Assembly: GCA_944387885.1 (NCBI GenBank)
Contig: CALXGR010000020.1
Location: 1 to 36,441, forward strand
From: an uncultured Clostridia bacterium
Lineage (GTDB): Bacteria; Bacillota; Clostridia; Oscillospirales; Ruminococcaceae
Length of the DNA: 36,441 nucleotides
Reading direction: 5' to 3'
The notes beneath the pieces are model-generated. The model saw nothing but the letters and a program-made list of their open reading frames with translations, did not search any database and was not told where the DNA came from. The position numbers were made by a program, and so were the translations under genes. Shown piece after piece: positions 8,472-15,694 of this stretch. Position 1 is the stretch's first letter. Every line of letters begins with the position of its first letter.

Positions 8472-9278
8472 ATGGATTTGATCGGTTTTATCGGCTGCGG
8501 CAACATGGGCGGTGCTCTGGCCACTGCCGTATGCAAGGCGGTTGACCCCCAGCGGGTGCTGCTCTCCAACCGGACTCAGGCCAAGGCTCAGGCTCTGGCC
8601 GACCAGCTGGGCGCCCGGGTCTCCACCAACGAGGAGATCGCCGCTCAGTGCAAGTTTATTTTCCTGGGGGTCAAGCCCCATCTCATGGAAGGGATGCTGG
8701 CTCCCCTGGCTCCCACTCTGGCTGCCCGGACCGACCGGTTTGTCCTGGTGAGCATGGCCGCCGGACTCCGGATGGACCAGATCGCCGCCCAGGCCGGCGG
8801 GGATTATCCCGTTATCCGGCTGGCTCCCAACACCCCCGTCAGCGTGGGAAAGGGCTGCACCCAGTACTGCTCTGTGGGAGTGAACGAGGAGGAACTGGCC
8901 CAGTTCCTGGACCTGCTGTCCGGCACCGGTATGCTGGACCTTCTGGATGAAAGCCTCATGGCCGTGGCCGGCACCCTGGCCGGGTGCGGCCCCGCCTTCA
9001 CCTACCTGTTCCTGGAAGGCCTGACTGACGGTGCTGTGGCCTGCGGCCTGCCCCGGGACAAGGCCCGGCTGTACGCCGCCCAGATGCTGGCAGGCGCCGC
9101 CGCCCTGGCTCTGGAAAGCGGCAAGCACACCGGCCAGTTGAAGGACGAAGTGTGCAGCCCCGGGGGCAGCACCATTGAAGGGGTGGGCCTGCTGGAGCAG
9201 CGGGGCCTGCGCAGCGCCGCCATGGATGCCGTGCGGACCGCCAGTGCCAAGAGCGCTACCCTGGGCCAGAAGAAATGA
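8472..9278 (+). CDS. proC: pyrroline-5-carboxylate reductase
   Basis: A 268-residue enzyme for the last step of proline synthesis, reducing pyrroline-5-carboxylate with NAD(P)H. The Rossmann motif GFIGCGNMGG is at residues 5-14, FLGVKPH follows beta-strand 4, and the C-terminal domain carries AGTLAGCGPAF and the ProC signature SPGGSTIEGV. Length matches the family. The ATG at 8472 has AGGAGG about 10 nt upstream; the in-frame extension to 8382 is rejected. The stop overlaps the start of the next gene (ATGA), implying translational coupling with a PLP decarboxylase. proA and proB are not in the window. Confidence 0.95.
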   Translation: MDLIGFIGCGNMGGALATAVCKAVDPQRVLLSNRTQAKAQALADQLGARVSTNEEIAAQCKFIFLGVKPHLMEGMLAPLAPTLAARTDRFVLVSMAAGLRMDQIAAQAGGDYPVIRLAPNTPVSVGKGCTQYCSVGVNEEELAQFLDLLSGTGMLDLLDESLMAVAGTLAGCGPAFTYLFLEGLTDGAVACGLPRDKARLYAAQMLAGAAALALESGKHTGQLKDEVCSPGGSTIEGVGLLEQRGLRSAAMDAVRTASAKSATLGQKK

Positions 9279-10636
9279 GAACTTTGCTGGATGCTCTGGA
9301 GCAGCACAGCAGCACCGGCCCCCAGCCCCTCCACATGCCTGGGCACAAGCGCCATGGGCTGGATCCCCGGCTCCCCTATTCCCTGGACATTACCGAAATT
9401 CAGGGCTTTGACGACCTGCACCATCCTCAGGGAATCCTGAAGGAAGGGATGGACCGTGCCGCCGCCCTCTGGGGGGCTCAGCGCAGCTTTTACCTGATCG
9501 GGGGAAGCACGGTGGGGATCCTGGCCTGCATCCGGGCCGCTTCCCGCCCCGGAGACCGGGTGATCGTTGCCCGGAACTGCCATAAGTCTGTCTACCATGC
9601 TCTGGAACTCTGCGGCCTGGAACCCCATTATCTTCTCCCCCAATGGGAGGGAGACTGGGGCATCTGGGGCAGTGTGACCCCGGAGATTCTGGAAAGTGCC
9701 TTTGCCGCCTGTCCCCAGGCCCGGCTGGTTATCCTGACCAGTCCCACCTATGAGGGAGTCCTCTCGGACATTGAGTCCCTGACCCGGGTGGCCCACGCTC
9801 ACGGGGCCCTCCTGATGGTGGACGAAGCCCACGGGGCTCACCTGGAACGGGGGGCGGTGGCAGGGGGCGCAGACCTGGTGGTCCAAAGCCTTCACAAAAC
9901 CCTGCCCAGTCTCACCCAGACCGCCCTCTGCCATTGCAGGGAGGAACTGGCCGGGCGGGTGGCCCGGGAGCTGAACGTGTTCGAGACCAGCAGCCCCAGC
10001 TATCCCCTTATGGCCTCCATCCAGCTCTGCGTAAACTGGCTGGAGCAGGAAGGCCCGGCGGCCCGAAAGGCTTTTGCCCGGCGGCTGGAAAGGCTGGACC
10101 GGCTGTCTCTGAGCCATCTTTCCCTTCTCTGTCACGGGCAGGACGGCCCTCACGGATTTTTCGGCCATGACCCGGGGAAGCTTCTGGTCCGGGGCGGCTG
10201 TACCGGTCCACGGCTGGCGGAGCTGTTCCGGGAGCGGGGACTGGAGCCGGAGATGGTCACCCCCCACAGTGTCCTTCTTATGACCACCCTCTGCGATACA
10301 AACGGGGACTTTGCCCGGCTGGAACAGGTACTGAAAGAGGTGGACGGGCTGGTGCCTGCTCCCCGTTCCTACAATCTGGAATGTCCCGTTCTCCCGCCCC
10401 GGCAGATGGCGCCTCTGGCCGCCCTCAATGCCCCGGGGGAGGACCTGCCCCTGGAAGAGGGGGTGGGCAGGATTTCAGGGGAATACCTCTGGGCCTATCC
10501 CCCGGGAATTCCCTTCCTGGTGCCGGGGGAAGAAATCACCTCCGGTCTGGTGGACCTGGTCCGGGAAAATCAGGAGGTAGAGCTTATCTCTACCTGGGAC
10601 CGGCTTCCCCTTCTCCGGGTGGTAAAGACCTGTTAA
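9275..10636 (+). CDS. Orn/Lys/Arg decarboxylase family PLP enzyme
   Basis: A 453-residue fold-type I PLP enzyme of the basic amino-acid decarboxylase family. It has HMPGHK (20-25), the cofactor Asp in VDEAHG (182-187) and the Schiff-base lysine in SLHKT (Lys208), plus the C-terminal decarboxylase domain with YPPGIP (about 408-413). It lacks the N-terminal wing domain of enterobacterial LdcI/AdiA and matches the short Firmicutes SpeA/YaaO-like form. Substrate (lysine, arginine or ornithine) cannot be settled from sequence. The 4-bp overlap with proC is odd because proline and polyamine metabolism share ornithine-derived precursors. A strong terminator follows. Confidence 0.87.
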   Translation: MRTLLDALEQHSSTGPQPLHMPGHKRHGLDPRLPYSLDITEIQGFDDLHHPQGILKEGMDRAAALWGAQRSFYLIGGSTVGILACIRAASRPGDRVIVARNCHKSVYHALELCGLEPHYLLPQWEGDWGIWGSVTPEILESAFAACPQARLVILTSPTYEGVLSDIESLTRVAHAHGALLMVDEAHGAHLERGAVAGGADLVVQSLHKTLPSLTQTALCHCREELAGRVARELNVFETSSPSYPLMASIQLCVNWLEQEGPAARKAFARRLERLDRLSLSHLSLLCHGQDGPHGFFGHDPGKLLVRGGCTGPRLAELFRERGLEPEMVTPHSVLLMTTLCDTNGDFARLEQVLKEVDGLVPAPRSYNLECPVLPPRQMAPLAALNAPGEDLPLEEGVGRISGEYLWAYPPGIPFLVPGEEITSGLVDLVRENQEVELISTWDRLPLLRVVKTC

Positions 10637-10644
10637 TAAAATCA

Positions 10645-10676
10645 AAAATCCCCTGCTGCGGCAGGGGATTTTTTCT
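10645..10676. terminator. bidirectional terminator between the decarboxylase and the 4Fe-4S membrane protein gene
   Basis: AATCCCCTGC and GCAGGGGATT pair around a TGCG tetraloop. T-runs lie on both sides, so it can serve the two convergent genes. Confidence 0.9.
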
Positions 10677-11269
10677 TATTCTTCCGGGGCGGCTCCCCGG
10701 GCTTTCAGTTTGCAGATGCCCTGGGTCATGGTTCCCATGGGGCAGAAGGTGCACCAGGTACGGGGCTTATACAGCACCATGACGATCAGCCCAATGAGGG
10801 CGGAGGTGAGCATAAGGCTGTAGAGGCCGAAGGAGAACTGAGCGATCCAGGCCGGCTGGACCTGTACCGTGTAGGCCCAGTGCCAGGGCAGGCGGATGGT
10901 CCAGAATACTTTGACCACCTCTTTCAGGGAGGAAGCCCCCGCCCCCACCAGATAGGTCTGGAACAGCATATTCCCGAACATGGTCACGAAAAAGGCCAAA
11001 AAGCCATACCGGAACCACCGGGAAGCCAGGAACCGGGGCGCCGGTTTATTCCGGGAGCAGCCCCAGTCTCCTCCCAGCTTCTGGAACAGCTGGCCCCGGC
11101 CGCAATACCGGTTGCAGAAGGCCTTGTTTCCCCCAAAAGCCGCCAGGATCAAGGGGAGCAGGAAGTCTATCATTCCCAGCCAGGCAAACAGGATATTAAA
11201 AAATCCCAGGGTAAAATAAATAATGGACCAGACCCAGAGATACTGATACCAATGCTTTTTCTGTTTCAT
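10676..11269 (-). CDS. membrane 4Fe-4S protein, NapH/polyferredoxin-like
   Basis: A 197-residue membrane protein with about four hydrophobic segments (roughly 13-31, 33-46, 90-108 and 150-168) and two cysteine clusters facing one side: FCNRYCGRG with Cys52, Cys56 and later Cys71, and CTFCPMG with Cys173, Cys176 and later Cys186. This resembles NapH/YccM-type membrane polyferredoxins, which pass electrons between quinone-like donors and soluble ferredoxins. The ATG at 11269 overlaps the stop of the ferredoxin gene (ATGA), so the two products are probably made together and interact. No terminal reductase is nearby, so the electron acceptor is unknown. Confidence 0.8.
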   Translation of the reverse strand: MKQKKHWYQYLWVWSIIYFTLGFFNILFAWLGMIDFLLPLILAAFGGNKAFCNRYCGRGQLFQKLGGDWGCSRNKPAPRFLASRWFRYGFLAFFVTMFGNMLFQTYLVGAGASSLKEVVKVFWTIRLPWHWAYTVQVQPAWIAQFSFGLYSLMLTSALIGLIVMVLYKPRTWCTFCPMGTMTQGICKLKARGAAPEE

Positions 11270-11469
11270 CCTTCTTCCCTCTCTTTCAGGGTGATGGCAT
11301 CCGCCGGGCAGGTGTTCCGGCAAAGGCCGCAGCCCACACAGAAGGCCTTATCCACCTGGGCAAAACACCCTTTCCAGATTTTGATGGCCTGCCGGGGGCA
11401 CTTGAGCACACAGGCCCCGCAGGCAACACACCGGTCCCGGTCTGCCCGGGCGTATTTCTTTGACGCCAT
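11266..11469 (-). CDS. 2x[4Fe-4S] ferredoxin
   Basis: A 67-residue bacterial-type ferredoxin with two complete CxxCxxCxxxC motifs (Cys14/17/20/24 and Cys44/47/50/54), each followed by Pro, and an extra Cys35. AGGAGG lies 7 nt before the ATG at 11469. It is an electron carrier in the cytoplasm; its 3' end overlaps the membrane 4Fe-4S gene, the likely partner. The promoter (TATACT at 11503-11508, minus strand) has a poor -35 box but a perfect 13-bp dyad at 11531-11543. Confidence 0.92.
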   Translation of the reverse strand: MASKKYARADRDRCVACGACVLKCPRQAIKIWKGCFAQVDKAFCVGCGLCRNTCPADAITLKEREEG

Positions 11470-11502
11470 ACCATTTCCTCCTGGCTTTGAATTTGCCTTT
11501 CC

Positions 11503-11543
11503 AGTATAGGGATTCCCCCTTCTTTTTTCCGTGACCAGGTCAC
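11503..11543 (-). promoter_or_regulatory. ferredoxin promoter with a 13-bp palindromic operator
   Basis: Minus-strand -10 TATACT at 11503-11508. The -35 position (CGGAAA) is poor. GTGACCAGGTCAC at 11531-11543 is a perfect 6+1+6 dyad whose centre is about 41 bp upstream of the expected start, the place where Crp/Fnr-type class II activators bind. The regulator is unknown. Confidence 0.5.
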
Positions 11544-11566
11544 CTTGGGCATTTTTCCCTTCCCGA

Positions 11567-11594
11567 TTGACACCGGCGGTTTTTGTGTTATACT
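11567..11594 (+). promoter_or_regulatory. SCIFF precursor promoter
   Basis: TTGACA, 16-nt spacer, TATACT, giving a leader of about 60 nt. A perfect -35 box suggests strong expression. Confidence 0.8.
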
Positions 11595-11660
11595 AGAATT
11601 ATTAAAAAGCCATCTGCGCCCTTTTGGCTCAGGTGCCGAACCTGTAAAGGAGTGTGTCCT

Positions 11661-11810
11661 ATGAACCGTATTCAGACTTTGGAGACCCGTGACCTGTCCG
11701 CCAGCGTTAACAACGGCGGCTGCGGCGAGTGCCAGACTTCCTGCCAGTCTGCCTGCAAGACCTCCTGCGGTGTTGCAAACCAGCCCTGCGAGAAGTGCGT
11801 TGAGGAGTAA
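11661..11810 (+). CDS. scfA: SCIFF ranthipeptide precursor (seven-cysteine variant)
   Basis: A 49-residue peptide with a leader (about residues 1-18) and a cysteine-rich core: Cys21, 24, 28, 32, 36, 43 and 46. The core GGCGECQTSCQSACKTSC matches the highly conserved SCIFF (six cysteines in forty-five residues) family of Clostridia, in which a radical SAM enzyme links Cys sulfurs to neighbouring residues as non-alpha thioethers. The usual core has six cysteines; Cys46 near the C-terminus is extra. The ATG has AAAGGAG 8 nt upstream. Its maturase lies at 13191, but dinB separates them. The biological role of the mature peptide is not settled in the literature I know. Confidence 0.93.
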   Translation: MNRIQTLETRDLSASVNNGGCGECQTSCQSACKTSCGVANQPCEKCVEE

Positions 11811-11825
11811 TTTTCCAAAGACCCT

Positions 11826-11864
11826 GCCGCCTTGGCCCACTGGCTAAGGCGGCTTTTTCTTTTC
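11826..11864 (+). terminator. terminator after the SCIFF precursor gene
   Basis: A stem of about 12 bp (GCCGCCTT/AAGGCGGC continuing through one G-U pair to GCC/GGC) with a CACT loop, followed by TTTTTCTTTT. It should end most transcripts before dinB. Confidence 0.88.
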
Positions 11865-11883
11865 CCGGAAGGAGGTGGGGGCT

Positions 11884-13125
11884 ATGGGAAAGACCCCGGT
11901 GATTTTCCACTGTGACTGCAACAACTTTTACGCCAGCGTGGAGCTGCTGGAACACCCGGAACTGAAGGGACTGCCGGTGGCGGTCTGCGGGGACCCGGAG
12001 GGCCGCCACGGAATCGTCCTGGCCAAAAACGAGGCCGCCAAAGCCCTGGGCATCCAGACCGCCGAGACCATCTGGCAGGCCAAACGGAAATGCCCTGACC
12101 TGCGGCTTCTCTCCCCTCACCGGGACAGGTATCGACATTTTAGTAAAATCATCAACGAAATATACCAAAAGTATACAGACCGGGTGGAGCCTTTCGGAAT
12201 TGACGAAAGCTGGATGGATGTGACCGGCACCTGGCCCATCTTTGAAAAAAGCCCTCAGGCCCTGGCGGACCGGCTCCGCCGGGAGGTATACTCGGCCACC
12301 GGGCTGACCATCAGTGTGGGGGTCAGCTTTACCAAGGTGCTGGCCAAACTGGGCAGCGACTACAAAAAGCCCAATGCCACCACCGTCTTTTCCCCGGACA
12401 ACTGGCAGGAACTGGTCTGGCCCCTGCCGGTGGGGAATCTGCTCTATGTGGGAAAAGCCGCCCAGAAACAGCTTTCCCTTTTGGGAATCACCACCATCGG
12501 GCAGCTGGCCCAGGCTGACCCTTCCCTGCTGGAACATTCCCTGGGGAAGCTGGGGGCCGACCTGAGCCGGAGCGCCCGGGGGCTGGACACCGACCCGGTC
12601 CGGCTTACAGGGGACCGGGACCCGGTGAAAAGCGTGGGGAACGGCCTGACCTTCCGGAAAAACCTTACCACCGCCCAGGAGATACGGAGCGGGCTCTGGG
12701 CCCTCTGCGACCAGGTGGCCACCCGGCTGCGGAAGCACGGGCTTTGGGCCGGGGCGGTCCAGCTGACCATCAAGGATACCAACCTGAAAGCCATCCAGAG
12801 GCAGAAGCAGCTTCCCTTCAGCACTCAGCTCTCCAAGGAGCTGGTAAAGTATTCCTGGGAACTGCTGGAGGAAAACTGGCGGGTGGGGGTCCCCATCCGG
12901 ATGCTCACCGTCACCGCCCTGAATCTTACCGACCAGCCCTTTGCCTGCCAGATGAGCATGTTCGGGGACGCACCCCAGCCGGATGAAAAGCGGGCCAGCC
13001 TGGAAAAAAGCCTGGATGCCATCCGGGCCAAGTACGGGAGAAGTTCCATCGGGATGGGCAGCCGCCTGGGGAATGACCTGGGGCTCAAAGGGCTGGAAAT
13101 GGACCTGGACCCGGAAGAGGATTAG
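11884..13125 (+). CDS. dinB: DNA polymerase IV (Y-family)
   Basis: A 413-residue translesion polymerase. Motif FHCDCNNFYASVEL (metal Asp and steric-gate aromatic region) is at the N-terminus, the catalytic FGIDESWMDVTG (Asp-Glu pair) near residue 105, and a little-finger domain lies in the last 110 residues. Unusually for Firmicutes DinB, the metal motif reads DCNN. I chose the ATG at 11884 (GGAAGGAGG upstream) over a GTG at 11875. No promoter of its own is clear, so it may depend on read-through of the SCIFF terminator. No obvious C-terminal beta-clamp motif stands out. It sits between a SCIFF precursor and its maturase, an unexpected place for a DNA repair gene. Confidence 0.92.
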   Translation: MGKTPVIFHCDCNNFYASVELLEHPELKGLPVAVCGDPEGRHGIVLAKNEAAKALGIQTAETIWQAKRKCPDLRLLSPHRDRYRHFSKIINEIYQKYTDRVEPFGIDESWMDVTGTWPIFEKSPQALADRLRREVYSATGLTISVGVSFTKVLAKLGSDYKKPNATTVFSPDNWQELVWPLPVGNLLYVGKAAQKQLSLLGITTIGQLAQADPSLLEHSLGKLGADLSRSARGLDTDPVRLTGDRDPVKSVGNGLTFRKNLTTAQEIRSGLWALCDQVATRLRKHGLWAGAVQLTIKDTNLKAIQRQKQLPFSTQLSKELVKYSWELLEENWRVGVPIRMLTVTALNLTDQPFACQMSMFGDAPQPDEKRASLEKSLDAIRAKYGRSSIGMGSRLGNDLGLKGLEMDLDPEED

Positions 13126-13128
13126 TCC

Positions 13129-13157
13129 TTGCGGTATAAGGATTTCTTTGGTATAAT
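13129..13157 (+). promoter_or_regulatory. SCIFF maturase promoter
   Basis: TTGCGG, 17-nt spacer, TATAAT, starting 4 nt after the dinB stop. The maturase thus appears to have its own start of transcription with a short leader of about 27 nt. Confidence 0.7.
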
Positions 13158-13190
13158 GATGTGGATTTTGAAACAATGAGGAGTACTCCA

Positions 13191-14579
13191 ATGATTCACG
13201 CCTATAAGTTGAATGGATACAATATTATACTGGATGTATTTTCCGGAAGCGTTCATCTGGTGGACGAGGTGGCCTATGATGCCATCACCCACTACGAGGA
13301 CACTCCCCGGGAGGAACTGCTGGCCCAGCTGATGGACCGGTATGGCGACCGGGAGGATGTGACCCGGGAGGACCTGGAGGGCTGCTTTGAGGACATTGAA
13401 GCCTTGAAAGCCCAGGGAAAACTGTTCACCAAGGACGCCTACGAAGGAAAAGCCTTTGACTTCAAGAACCGGAACCCCTACATCAAGGCTCTCTGCCTTC
13501 ATGTAGCCCACACCTGCAACCTGAACTGCGACTACTGCTTTGCCGCCCAGGGCAAATTCCACGGGGAAGACGGCCTCATGAGCTTTGATGTGGGCAAGCG
13601 GGCTCTGGATTTTCTGGTGGAGCATTCCGGCACCCATCGGAATCTGGAAGTGGACTTCTTCGGAGGGGAGCCCCTCATGAACTGGGAAGTCTGCAAGGAG
13701 CTGGTAGCCTATGCCCGGAGCATTGAAAAGGAGAAGGGGAAGAACTTCCGGTTCACCCTGACCACCAACGGCATGCTCATCAACGACGATGTAATTGAGT
13801 TTGCCAACAAGGAAATGCACAATGTGGTGCTGAGTCTGGACGGCCGGAAGGAAGTCCACGACAAGAAGCGGTGCACCATTACCGGCCAGGGCAGCTATGA
13901 CATTATCCTGCCCAAGTTCAAAAAGCTGGTGGAAGCCCGTGGCGGAAAGGGCTACTACATGCGGGGCACCTTCACCCACGACAACACCGACTTTACCAAG
14001 GACATCTTCCACATGGCCGACCTGGGCTTTACCGAGCTGTCCATGGAGCCGGTGGTCTGCAGCCCCGAGGACCCTTACGCCCTGACCCAGGAAGATCTCC
14101 CCGTGCTCATGGAGCAGTATGAGATTCTGGCCAAGGAGATGATCAAGCGGAAGCAGGAGGGCCGTCCCTTCACCTTCTACCACTACATTCTGGACCTGGC
14201 CCACGGCCCCTGCATTTACAAGCGCATCTCGGGCTGCGGTTCCGGCACCGAGTACATGGCTGTCACCCCCTGGGGCGACCTGTACCCCTGCCACCAGTTT
14301 GTGGGAGACGAGCGGTACAAGCTGGGGGACATCTGGAAGGGTGTCACCAACCAGGCCCGCCAGAACGAGTTCAAGCTCTGCAATGCCTACGCCCGCACCC
14401 AGTGCCGGGACTGCTGGGCCAAGCTGTATTGCAGCGGCGGCTGTGCAGCCAACGCCTACCATGCCACCGGAAACATTCTGGGAATTTATGAGTACGGCTG
14501 TGAGCTGTTCCGGAAGCGGATCGAGTGCGCCATCATGGTCCAGGCCGCCGAGGCCGCCCAGAAGGCTCAGGAAAAATAA
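13191..14579 (+). CDS. scfB: SCIFF peptide maturase, radical SAM/SPASM enzyme
   Basis: A 462-residue enzyme that installs thioether cross-links in SCIFF. The first 90 residues fit the peptide-binding (RRE-like) domain. The radical SAM cluster motif CNLNCDYC has Cys109, Cys113 and Cys116; DFFGGEP (155-161) is the SAM-binding GGE motif. The SPASM region supplies ligands for two auxiliary 4Fe-4S clusters: Cys341, 349, 367, 397, 405, 408, 414, 418 and 437, ending with the YCSGGCAANAY signature. I chose the ATG at 13191 (GAGGAG 7 nt upstream) over an upstream GTG at 13161. Length and cysteine pattern match CteB-type maturases. A long terminator follows. Confidence 0.94.
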   Translation: MIHAYKLNGYNIILDVFSGSVHLVDEVAYDAITHYEDTPREELLAQLMDRYGDREDVTREDLEGCFEDIEALKAQGKLFTKDAYEGKAFDFKNRNPYIKALCLHVAHTCNLNCDYCFAAQGKFHGEDGLMSFDVGKRALDFLVEHSGTHRNLEVDFFGGEPLMNWEVCKELVAYARSIEKEKGKNFRFTLTTNGMLINDDVIEFANKEMHNVVLSLDGRKEVHDKKRCTITGQGSYDIILPKFKKLVEARGGKGYYMRGTFTHDNTDFTKDIFHMADLGFTELSMEPVVCSPEDPYALTQEDLPVLMEQYEILAKEMIKRKQEGRPFTFYHYILDLAHGPCIYKRISGCGSGTEYMAVTPWGDLYPCHQFVGDERYKLGDIWKGVTNQARQNEFKLCNAYARTQCRDCWAKLYCSGGCAANAYHATGNILGIYEYGCELFRKRIECAIMVQAAEAAQKAQEK

Positions 14580-14588
14580 AATAGCTTT

Positions 14589-14631
14589 AAAAGGGGAGGC
14601 CCCGACGAAATGTCGGAGCCTCCCCTTTTTT
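14589..14631 (+). terminator. terminator after the SCIFF maturase gene
   Basis: AAAAGGGGAGGC pairs with GCCTCCCCTTTT, an inner CCGAC/GTCGG helix closes on a GAAAT loop, and T6 follows. The convergent XRE gene ends 2 nt away and may share it. Confidence 0.92.
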
Positions 14632-14632
14632 A

Positions 14633-14845
14633 TCAGTCATCGAAGTAAAACAAATCCTCGAATTTTTTATCCAGGGCTATGCTGAGGATCAGGGCCAGCT
14701 TGGCGGTGGGGTTGAACTGTCCTGTTTCAATGGAGCTGATGGTGTTCCGGGAAACGCCCACCAGCTGGGCCAGCTGGGCCTGGGAAAGGTTCTTCTCCCC
14801 CCGGGCTTCCTTCAGCCGGTTTTTCAGAATGAGATTATCGTCCAT
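14633..14845 (-). CDS. small XRE-family transcriptional regulator
   Basis: A 70-residue Cro/XRE-type protein made of a single helix-turn-helix domain: LSQAQLAQLVGVSRNTISSI (about residues 19-38) and the family tail LALILSIALDKKFEDLFYF. Such minimal regulators usually repress the operon in which they sit together with small membrane proteins. It is the third gene, 18 bp after a 104-residue membrane protein, and the promoter upstream of the operon carries a duplicated repeat that is a natural operator candidate. Confidence 0.9.
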   Translation of the reverse strand: MDDNLILKNRLKEARGEKNLSQAQLAQLVGVSRNTISSIETGQFNPTAKLALILSIALDKKFEDLFYFDD

Positions 14846-14863
14846 GGTCTTGCCCCAGTCCTT

Positions 14864-15178
14864 TTACAGAATCTGTACCAAGTATACCACAAAAAGGAAG
14901 ATTCCCAAAAGCCCCCAGCCCAGGCCCACCAGAAGAAAGATTTTTTCTTTCTGGATATGCCACCGGTACAAATTTTGAACCGCCATCATCACTGCATAGA
15001 GGGAATACACATCCTGGTATGGCTGGCCCAGGAACATTTTCACCACCATAATCACCAGGCAGAATATCAGGCCCGCCAGCATTCCCGCACGGGTGCTTTT
15101 CTGGAGAATATCTATCTCCCGCTCGTCCCCCTTTTTGTTTTCCAGCCGGCTCCGCCGGAGCAGTTCTTCTTTATCCAT
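14864..15178 (-). CDS. small membrane protein, DUF6442-like (copy 2)
   Basis: A 104-residue protein with the N-terminal motif MDKEELLRRSRLENKKGDER and three hydrophobic segments (about 35-55, 60-75 and 80-103). Its opening is nearly identical to that of the upstream gene product, so the two are paralogues. I recall this motif in the DUF6442 family found beside XRE regulators in Clostridia; function is unknown. The ATG at 15178 has AAAGGAGG upstream; the open frame to 15268 would overlap the upstream gene and is rejected. Confidence 0.75.
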   Translation of the reverse strand: MDKEELLRRSRLENKKGDEREIDILQKSTRAGMLAGLIFCLVIMVVKMFLGQPYQDVYSLYAVMMAVQNLYRWHIQKEKIFLLVGLGWGLLGIFLFVVYLVQIL

Positions 15179-15192
15179 AACGCTTCCTCCTT

Positions 15193-15546
15193 TCAACCCG
15201 CCAGAAATACACGATAAATGCCCATACACAATCCCAGAAGGAAAAGAACCTCCATGGCAATCTGCCACTTTTTCCGAACCAATACCGCTTTGAATCCGTA
15301 CTCCACCGACAGGGCCAGGCAGAGAAGCAGCGCACAGAAGTCCCGGAAGGGGAACTCCACTCCTGCCACTGAGACCATTCCTCCCAGCCCTTTCTCAGTA
15401 ACATACTCCAGAGCAAGCAGAACCACCAGCACTGCTTCTATGACAAAGCTGCCCACAAACTGGGCATTCTCCATCTGCTGGCGTTCCCGTTCATCCCCCT
15501 TTTTATTCTCCTGCCGGCTTCGTTCCAGCAGCTTCTCTTTATCCAT
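15193..15546 (-). CDS. small membrane protein, DUF6442-like (copy 1)
   Basis: A 117-residue protein opening with MDKEKLLERSRQENKKGDER, followed by hydrophobic segments (about 28-46, 63-79 and 92-112). It is the paralogue of the next gene, 14 bp downstream, and first gene of the operon ending with the XRE regulator. GGGAGG lies about 7 nt before the ATG at 15546. The shared charged N-terminus is probably cytoplasmic and may be a contact surface for the regulator; that is inference. Confidence 0.75.
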   Translation of the reverse strand: MDKEKLLERSRQENKKGDERERQQMENAQFVGSFVIEAVLVVLLALEYVTEKGLGGMVSVAGVEFPFRDFCALLLCLALSVEYGFKAVLVRKKWQIAMEVLFLLGLCMGIYRVFLAG

Positions 15547-15562
15547 GACGCCACCTCCCGCC

Positions 15563-15610
15563 TTGCCAAGTGTACTTTGCAATTTTAAAATAGCATTGCC
15601 AAGTGTACTT
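15563..15610. repeat. duplicated 15-bp operator-like repeat
   Basis: TTGCCAAGTGTACTT occurs at 15563-15577 and again at 15596-15610, 33 bp apart (about three helical turns). Each copy contains the dyad AAGT-GT-ACTT. One copy lies between the -35 and -10 boxes of the XRE operon, the other just downstream of the -10 box. Confidence 0.8.
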
Positions 15611-15615
15611 GTCAA
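15587..15615 (-). promoter_or_regulatory. promoter of the DUF6442-like/XRE operon
   Basis: Minus strand TTGACA (15615-15610), 17-nt spacer, TATTTT (15592-15587). The perfect -35 box overlaps the end of one operator-like repeat, so binding there would block RNA polymerase. Confidence 0.75.
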
Positions 15616-15623
15616 GCCTTTTT

Positions 15624-15656
15624 ATAAAAAATCCCTCCGGATCTCTCCGGAGGGAT
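15624..15656 (-). terminator. terminator of the SUF-like operon
   Basis: ATCCCTCCGG (15631-15640) and CCGGAGGGAT (15647-15656) form a 10-bp stem with a 6-nt loop; on the minus strand it runs into TTTTT. Confidence 0.88.
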
Positions 15657-15694
15657 AAAAAACTTTTGAGCCGTACTTCAGGGGACGTTCCTTA

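Noticed and set aside
11826..11864. Possible attenuator linking the SCIFF gene and dinB
   Set aside because: It fits a simple strong intrinsic terminator; no alternative antiterminator helix was apparent.
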